The notes beneath the pieces were generated by a model. The model ran no database searches, was not told the origin of the DNA, and was given only the letters and a program-made list of their open reading frames with translations. From the NCBI GenBank assembly GCA_044226395.1, contig JBGAHD010000003.1, positions 1,029,135-1,093,134 on the forward strand: 64,000 nt of DNA. Direction: 5' to 3'. The DNA comes from JBGAHD01 sp044226395 (GTDB taxonomy: Bacteria > Pseudomonadota > Gammaproteobacteria > Xanthomonadales > Ahniellaceae). Positions 60,205 through 64,000 of the stretch are shown here, piece after piece (the stretch's first letter is position 1; every line of letters begins with the position of its first letter). A program made the position numbers and the translations under genes.

Positions 60205-60936
60205 ATGCTGCAATCGATCGAGGTGCTGCAGGCCCTGCCGCGGTGCGAATCGCCGGAGCAACTGCGCGCCGACGTCGACGCCCTGACGCATCGCCTGGGC
60301 ATCGGCCATTGGATCTACGCGCTCGATCTGCCGGTGGTGCAGGAGCGGCGCGAGCAGTTCATGCTCGGCGGTTATCCGCCCGCGTGGGTCGAGCATTATT
60401 TTCATCACGACTACCTGCGCATCGATCCGGTGATCGCGCATTGTCAGAGTCACACCACGCCCTTGATCTGGTCCGACGCGCTGCCGCGTCCGCGCGTGGC
60501 GGATCCGCGCACGCAGGCGACGTGGCGCTTGTTCGCCGAGGCCGGCGAGTTCGGTCTGCGTCGCGGCGTGACCGTGCCCTTGCATGGGCCGGGCGCGAGT
60601 TGGGGCCTGGTGTCCTTCGCCAGCGATCAACTCGACGACGCGCAGATGCGCGAAGCCTTGCCGAGCCTGCATCTGTTCGCGCATTTTCTTCACGAGGCGG
60701 CTCACCGCTTCGCCACCACGCGCGCGCTGCCGCGCGTGCCGGAGCTGACGCCGCGCGAGCGCGAATGCCTGCATTGGGCGGCGGCGGGCAAGACCAGTTG
60801 GGAAATCGGCAAGCTCCTGCGCGTGAGCGAGCGCACGGCCGTGTTCCATCTTCAGAATGCCTCGCGCAAGCTCGGCGTCAGCAGTCGTCAGGCGGCGGTC
60901 GCGCGCGCCGTGGCGCTGGGGCTGATCTCGCCCTAG
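60205..60936 (+). CDS. luxR: LuxR-family quorum-sensing regulator
   Basis: The 243-residue protein has an autoinducer-binding domain (about 20-165) with the ligand residues Trp and Tyr in G-H-W-I-Y, Asp-Pro in Y-L-R-I-D-P-V-I, Trp in P-L-I-W-S-D and Gly in F-G-L-R-R-G-V-T-V-P, and a C-terminal LuxR HTH L-T-P-R-E-R-E-C-L-H-W-A-A-A-G-K-T. The luxI-type synthase follows 178 bases downstream, so this is a cognate pair. The start at 60205 opens the conserved domain; a longer ORF upstream exists. The gene symbol is generic for the family. Confidence 0.93.
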   Translation: MLQSIEVLQALPRCESPEQLRADVDALTHRLGIGHWIYALDLPVVQERREQFMLGGYPPAWVEHYFHHDYLRIDPVIAHCQSHTTPLIWSDALPRPRVADPRTQATWRLFAEAGEFGLRRGVTVPLHGPGASWGLVSFASDQLDDAQMREALPSLHLFAHFLHEAAHRFATTRALPRVPELTPRERECLHWAAAGKTSWEIGKLLRVSERTAVFHLQNASRKLGVSSRQAAVARAVALGLISP

Positions 60937-61037
60937 CGTCGTTATTACATTAGCCGCCGTCCATATAGCGCCACGATACCGCGGCGCGTGGCGAGCGCAT
61001 CAAGTCGCGCGAGCGCCAGTGCCGGAGCGCCCGATCC

Positions 61038-61043
61038 TATAAC
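61038..61043 (+). promoter_or_regulatory. Candidate -10 hexamer upstream of luxI
   Basis: TATAAC is the best -10-like hexamer in the luxR-luxI gap; the -35 at 17 bases is poor. The lux-box-like palindrome would lie just after the start point it predicts. Confidence 0.3.
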
Positions 61044-61052
61044 TCCTTGCAG

Positions 61053-61068
61053 CTGTCGAGACTGACAG
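61053..61068 (+). promoter_or_regulatory. lux-box-like palindrome upstream of luxI
   Basis: CTGTCGAGACTGACAG is CT-N12-AG with perfect 5-base ends, which matches the general LuxR/LasR-type binding consensus. It is 46 bases upstream of the luxI start and is a likely site for the adjacent LuxR. Confidence 0.65.
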
Positions 61069-61086
61069 GCCGCGCGTTTAGCTTTG

Positions 61087-61106
61087 CCTCCGCACTTCCG
61101 CGGAGG
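61087..61106 (+). promoter_or_regulatory. Hairpin that sequesters the luxI Shine-Dalgarno
   Basis: CCTCCGC (61087-61093) and GCGGAGG (61100-61106) form a perfect 7-bp stem with a 6-base loop. The right arm contains most of the GGAGGAG ribosome site (61102-61108), 8 bases before the ATG. Confidence 0.6.
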
Positions 61107-61114
61107 AGAACACC

Positions 61115-61738
61115 ATGTTGAGGATCACCATCGCTCGCGCGGGGCAGGCCGCCCTGCGTCATTCCTTGTTGGAAAGCATGTATCGGCTGCGTCACGCGGT
61201 CTTTCACGATCGGCTCGGATGGGATGTGCGCAGCGAGCACGGTCGCGAACACGATTGGTTCGACGCCATCGGTCCGCACTACGTCGTCGCCCACCCAACG
61301 CAGGGCGAGCCGCGCGCGCTCGGCTGCTGTCGACTACTGCCGACCACCGGGCCGAACATGCTGCGCGATGTCTTTCCGCAGCTGCTCGATGGCGGCGCGA
61401 TGCCCGAGCACGCGCGCGTGTGGGAGATCAGTCGTTTCGCGGTCGCCGATGATCACACCGGCGGTGGCTTTGGCTTCAGCACCGTGCCGAGCGCCTTGCT
61501 GCTGGCGGCGGTGCGCTTCGCCGAGCAACGTGGGCTCGATGCCTTCGTCGGCGTGACCAGTGCGCCGATCGAACGCATGCTGCGGCGTCTGGGTTTCACG
61601 GTCGAGCGCCTGGGCGAGCCACGGCGGATCGGCCAGGTGATGAGCCTGGCCTTCCGCTTGCCGATGGATGCGCGATCGCGCGCGCAAGTGCGCGAGATCG
61701 CGGCGTTGCAGGCGACCGCGTTGACGCGGGCGGCCTGA
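61115..61738 (+). CDS. luxI: LuxI-family acyl-homoserine lactone synthase
   Basis: The 207-residue protein has the conserved synthase residues in order: Arg, Phe and Trp in Y-R-L-R-H-A-V-F-H-D-R-L-G-W, the acidic E-H-D-W-F-D segment, Arg in L-G-C-C-R-L-L-P and Glu-Arg in W-E-I-S-R-F. It should make an N-acyl-homoserine lactone; the acyl chain cannot be predicted. The ribosome site GGAGGAG is strong but lies in a hairpin. It converges on a DUF3050 gene. The gene symbol is generic. Confidence 0.93.
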   Translation: MLRITIARAGQAALRHSLLESMYRLRHAVFHDRLGWDVRSEHGREHDWFDAIGPHYVVAHPTQGEPRALGCCRLLPTTGPNMLRDVFPQLLDGGAMPEHARVWEISRFAVADDHTGGGFGFSTVPSALLLAAVRFAEQRGLDAFVGVTSAPIERMLRRLGFTVERLGEPRRIGQVMSLAFRLPMDARSRAQVREIAALQATALTRAA

Positions 61739-61769
61739 GGAAAAGGGCGACGCGCTGGAAGTCAGTGGA

Positions 61770-62585
61770 TCACGGCAGGGCCAAGGCTTCGGCGGCGTGC
61801 ACCGCCGGGGCCTCGCGCTCTCGCAGCAGTTGCAGCGTCCCATCCCAGAGTCGCCGCCGTGCCTGCAAACTTTCCAGCGCCGCCTGACGCGCGTACTGAA
61901 GCCGTTCCGGATGGCGTTCGAGTTCCGCGGCGATCAGGCGAGCGGCAGCCGGTCCATGGCTGTCGCCGTCGAGTTCAATGTGTCGGTCGAGGTAATACGT
62001 GAATCGCGGCGCCTGCTCGCGCGCCACGCCCCAGCGGGACAGCAGTCCGCGAAACATGCCGGGGATCACGTTCTCTCGTCCGTAGAAAAAGCTCGCCAGC
62101 ACCTGCAGGGTGTCGCCCCCCAGCGCGGTGGTTAGCGTGTTGTTGACGAAATCGCGGACGAATCGCGGCGCGCCGCAAGCCTCCAGCGCCTCCGGCGCGG
62201 GCGTGCCGCGACGCATGCGCGCCATGAAGTCGTCGAAAATCGTGGTCGGCGCGTCGACTTCCTTCATCGCCGATAGGTACAACTCCAAATGACTGGCCGC
62301 CTCGCCCTCGGGGTCGACGTCGCTTTCCTCGCCGAGCACGATCTCGTTGATCAATCGCGCGGCGGTGGCGTTGGCCGGTGGCATCCAGGGAAGTTCCACG
62401 CAGGTCATGTCCCGTTGCAGCCGCTTGGCCAGCGACATGAAGTCCCACACCGCGAAGACATGCACTTGCATGAAGCGGCGCAGCGAAGCTTGGTCGACGA
62501 TGGCCTTGAATACACGGTGGGTCTCGAGATCATGACGCAGGCGTTGGATTTCGGTGGTTTGCACCGGATCGTGGTCGTGTTTCAT
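61770..62585 (-). CDS. DUF3050 protein, haem-oxygenase-like fold
   Basis: The 271-residue protein matches DUF3050: V-H-V-F-A-V-W-D-F-M-S-L, E-I-V-L-G-E-E-S-D, H-L-E-L-Y and T-Y-Y-L-D-R-H-I-E-L-D-G-D-S-H-G-P, with Glu and His residues that could bind two metal ions as in haem-oxygenase-like diiron oxidases. Function unknown. It is convergent with luxI and followed on its strand by a hemerythrin-like gene. Confidence 0.85.
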   Translation of the reverse strand: MKHDHDPVQTTEIQRLRHDLETHRVFKAIVDQASLRRFMQVHVFAVWDFMSLAKRLQRDMTCVELPWMPPANATAARLINEIVLGEESDVDPEGEAASHLELYLSAMKEVDAPTTIFDDFMARMRRGTPAPEALEACGAPRFVRDFVNNTLTTALGGDTLQVLASFFYGRENVIPGMFRGLLSRWGVAREQAPRFTYYLDRHIELDGDSHGPAAARLIAAELERHPERLQYARQAALESLQARRRLWDGTLQLLREREAPAVHAAEALALP

Positions 62586-62634
62586 ACGCTTCCATCCTTA
62601 GTGGCGTGTGGCGCGACCGTTTCTGCCCCGGTCG

Positions 62635-63153
62635 CTATGAGGGCTCGTACAAGGGATAGAGGCTGCTTTCCTCGCGTTCGATGCGATGGGTGAGCAGGCC
62701 GCCGACCGCGCGGTAGTCGGCCAGGAAGGCATTGCGCGTGGGCTCGTCGAAGTTGACGCGCTGATACTTCTTGACGAAGTCGACCACCCCGCGCGCGATC
62801 GCGTTCATCTCGCGACGGAAGCTTCGGATCAGGGCGATGTTCTCGTCGTCGCCGCGCAGGCTGTGCTCGACGTAGTTGTAAAAGCGCACGTTCTCGGCGA
62901 GCAGGTGGCTCTCCAGACGCGTCTTGAACGACACGAGCATGGTCGGGATTTCGTGGAAGCGCCGTTGATCGACCACCATGCCGATCTGTTGGAACAGATG
63001 GACCAATTCCTTGTGGTCGTGCTTGAGGTTCTCGATCAGGCGCGAGTCGTACGTCGGCCCCCGGTTGGCCGGCGGCGTTACCACGACTCGGTACGCGGGC
63101 AGCCTTTCCTCGGTCTGCTCGGGCTTGAGGATGCGCTTGAGTAGGTCAAGCAT
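62635..63153 (-). CDS. Hemerythrin HHE-domain protein
   Basis: The 172-residue protein has an HHE cation-binding domain with K-H-D-H-K-E-L, R-R-F-H-E-I, L-E-S-H-L-L-A-E-N and a late L-T-H-R-I-E-R-E-E-S-S-L-Y, giving the His/Glu ligands for a diiron or haem-like centre. The start at 63153 has GGGGAA upstream. It may handle oxygen or nitric oxide. It lies 49 bases upstream of the DUF3050 gene on the same strand. Confidence 0.85.
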   Translation of the reverse strand: MLDLLKRILKPEQTEERLPAYRVVVTPPANRGPTYDSRLIENLKHDHKELVHLFQQIGMVVDQRRFHEIPTMLVSFKTRLESHLLAENVRFYNYVEHSLRGDDENIALIRSFRREMNAIARGVVDFVKKYQRVNFDEPTRNAFLADYRAVGGLLTHRIEREESSLYPLYEPS

Positions 63154-63437
63154 GGCCGTTCCCCTGGTTCGCGCGAAAAGGCGCGTTCCACCGGACACTA
63201 CCGAGCACGGTTCGGGACGAATACCTGACAGGCTTTACAGTCCCGGCGCGATGAGCCGGGTGAGGTGCGCTGGGGCGGGCGGGTGGTGCGATCGGCTTTG
63301 GTCGGACCGCGCTAGGTCGACGGCGGCCGGTTGTTCTCGAGCCTGCGAGCCCCCACCCTGAGGGGCCGAGAGCGCCAAAAAGGGTGTCCGCCAGCAAAAA
63401 GTCCGGCCAAAATGCGGGACTCGCCACCCGCCTGGAT

Positions 63438-63473
63438 ACTTTTCAGCCAAAAACATTCTTGACGCTGAAAAGT
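63438..63473. repeat. 10-bp inverted repeat over the tRNA-tuf promoter
   Basis: ACTTTTCAGC (63438-63447) and GCTGAAAAGT (63464-63473) are perfect complements separated by 16 bases and span the -35 element. The spacing suits a dimeric DNA-binding protein; as RNA it would not be transcribed. Confidence 0.7.
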
Positions 63474-63487
63474 TGGTCCGACAGAAT
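63459..63487 (+). promoter_or_regulatory. Strong promoter for tRNA-Tyr-Gly-Thr-tuf
   Basis: TTGACG (63459-63464), a 17-base spacer and CAGAAT (63482-63487) precede tRNA-Tyr by 16 bases. The GC-rich bases just after the -10 fit the discriminator of stringently controlled stable-RNA promoters. Confidence 0.75.
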
Positions 63488-63503
63488 AGCGGGCTCGTTT
63501 GCT

Positions 63504-63589
63504 GGAGGGATACCCAAGCGGCCAACGGGGGCAGACTGTAAATCTGCTGGCTTACGCCTTCGGTGGTTCGAATCCACCTCCCTCCACCA
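63504..63589 (+). tRNA. tRNA-Tyr(GTA)
   Basis: A class II tRNA with a long variable arm: acceptor GGAGGGA / TCCCTCC, anticodon GTA in CTGTAAA, T-loop TTCGAAT and encoded CCA at 63587-63589. Confidence 0.97.
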
Positions 63590-63613
63590 CAAACAACGGA
63601 AAATACGCCCGGT

Positions 63614-63687
63614 GCGGGAGTAGTTCAATGGTAGAACTTCGGCCTTCCAAGCCGATAGTGCGGGTTCGATTCCCGTCTCCCGCTCCA
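63614..63687 (+). tRNA. tRNA-Gly(TCC)
   Basis: Acceptor GCGGGAG / CTCCCGC, anticodon TCC in CTTCCAA, T-loop TTCGATT and encoded CCA at 63685-63687. Confidence 0.97.
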
Positions 63688-63723
63688 TTGAACGAAGCAC
63701 GCCGGGCAGCAGTAACACAAAAC

Positions 63724-63799
<76 letters not shown>

Positions 63800-63860
63800 G
63801 ACATTGAGAACGCACGCCGCCTTTACGGCTCAACCTACTGAATAGCAAGGGTTTTCGGAC

Positions 63861-64000
63861 ATGGCCAAGGAAAAATTCGAACGCAAGAAGCCGCACGTGA
63901 ACGTGGGGACGATTGGTCACGTGGACCATGGCAAGACGACGCTGACGGCGGCGTTGACGAAGGTGGGCGCGGAGCGTTTTGGCGGCGAGTTCAAGGCGTA
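63861..64000 (+). CDS. tuf: Elongation factor Tu (5' part)
   Basis: Only the first 46 codons are in the window: M-A-K-E-K-F-E-R, then N-V-G-T-I-G-H-V-D-H-G-K-T-T-L with the GTP P-loop. It is truncated by the window edge. It is co-transcribed with the three tRNAs upstream, as usual for one of the two tuf copies. Confidence 0.97.
   Translation, partial: MAKEKFERKKPHVNVGTIGHVDHGKTTLTAALTKVGAERFGGEFKA

Larger units (their letters stand above)
63154..63503. other. Gap of 350 bases before the tRNA cluster
   Basis: It holds the promoter and inverted repeat described separately near its right end, and a GC-rich stretch in which I see no gene. Confidence 0.5.

Overview
The window is a gene-dense, very GC-rich chromosomal segment whose intergenic DNA is full of CGCG/GCGC runs. 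Gene content points to a gammaproteobacterium, most likely Xanthomonadales/Lysobacterales. The evidence is a core block hemA-prfA / TPR lipoprotein-lolB-ispE-tRNA-Gln-prs-rplY-pth-ychF, a stable-RNA block tRNA-Tyr/Gly/Thr-tuf at the right edge, three-subunit transhydrogenase genes, a wrbA-DUF2069 pair, and secreted S8 protease and glycosidase-like proteins. The order assignment is an inference from gene order; no rRNA is present. I see no insertion sequence, prophage or CRISPR array.

Layout. 0.1-9.1 kb: a type IV pilin accessory-type membrane protein, pntAA-pntAB-pntB, a soluble orphan histidine kinase, a secreted glycosidase-like protein, a glycosyltransferase and a small c-type haem protein. 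9.2-16.2 kb: a pyroglutamate (5-oxoproline) module. It has pxpB-pxpC, then pxpA-DUF969-DUF979-pcp, split by two opposite-strand genes. Pcp would release 5-oxoproline from peptides, DUF969/DUF979 are candidate transporters, and PxpABC would open the ring to glutamate. 16.2-23.4 kb: a membrane protein, a flavin-binding PNPOx protein divergent from a MocR/PdxR-type regulator, sufT, a large REC-REC-GGDEF-EAL protein with eroded catalytic motifs, and an FHA protein. 24.0-25.8 kb: a secreted subtilisin with a P domain and a clear intrinsic terminator. 25.8-26.55 kb: non-coding DNA with a nested inverted-repeat element followed by an almost T-free AAAGC-rich tract.

26.5-43.7 kb: housekeeping and stress genes. 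These are a short asparaginase-like protein, an AidB-like acyl-CoA dehydrogenase, wrbA, yihY, a TlpA thioredoxin, acylphosphatase, an 856-residue exported protein, a LytS/LytTR two-component pair, an RND permease and adaptor, PPK2 and moaB. 43.7-55.2 kb: the core block, including a SPINDLY-type TPR glycosyltransferase coupled to prfA. 55.2-59.8 kb: a five-gene light/DNA-repair operon (lipocalin, photolyase/cryptochrome, DUF2256, iron-sulphur photolyase, SDR). It is divergent from luxR.

60.2-63.2 kb: a luxR-luxI quorum-sensing pair. A CT-N12-AG lux-box-like palindrome lies upstream of luxI, and a hairpin buries the luxI Shine-Dalgarno. DUF3050 and hemerythrin-like genes follow. 63.4-64.0 kb: a strong promoter overlapped by a 10-bp inverted repeat drives three tRNAs and tuf.

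Many neighbouring genes overlap by 1-8 bases (ATGA, GTGA, TTGA), so translational coupling is common. The most unusual items are the nested palindrome plus AAAGC tract, the luxI control region, and the inverted repeat over the tRNA-tuf promoter.
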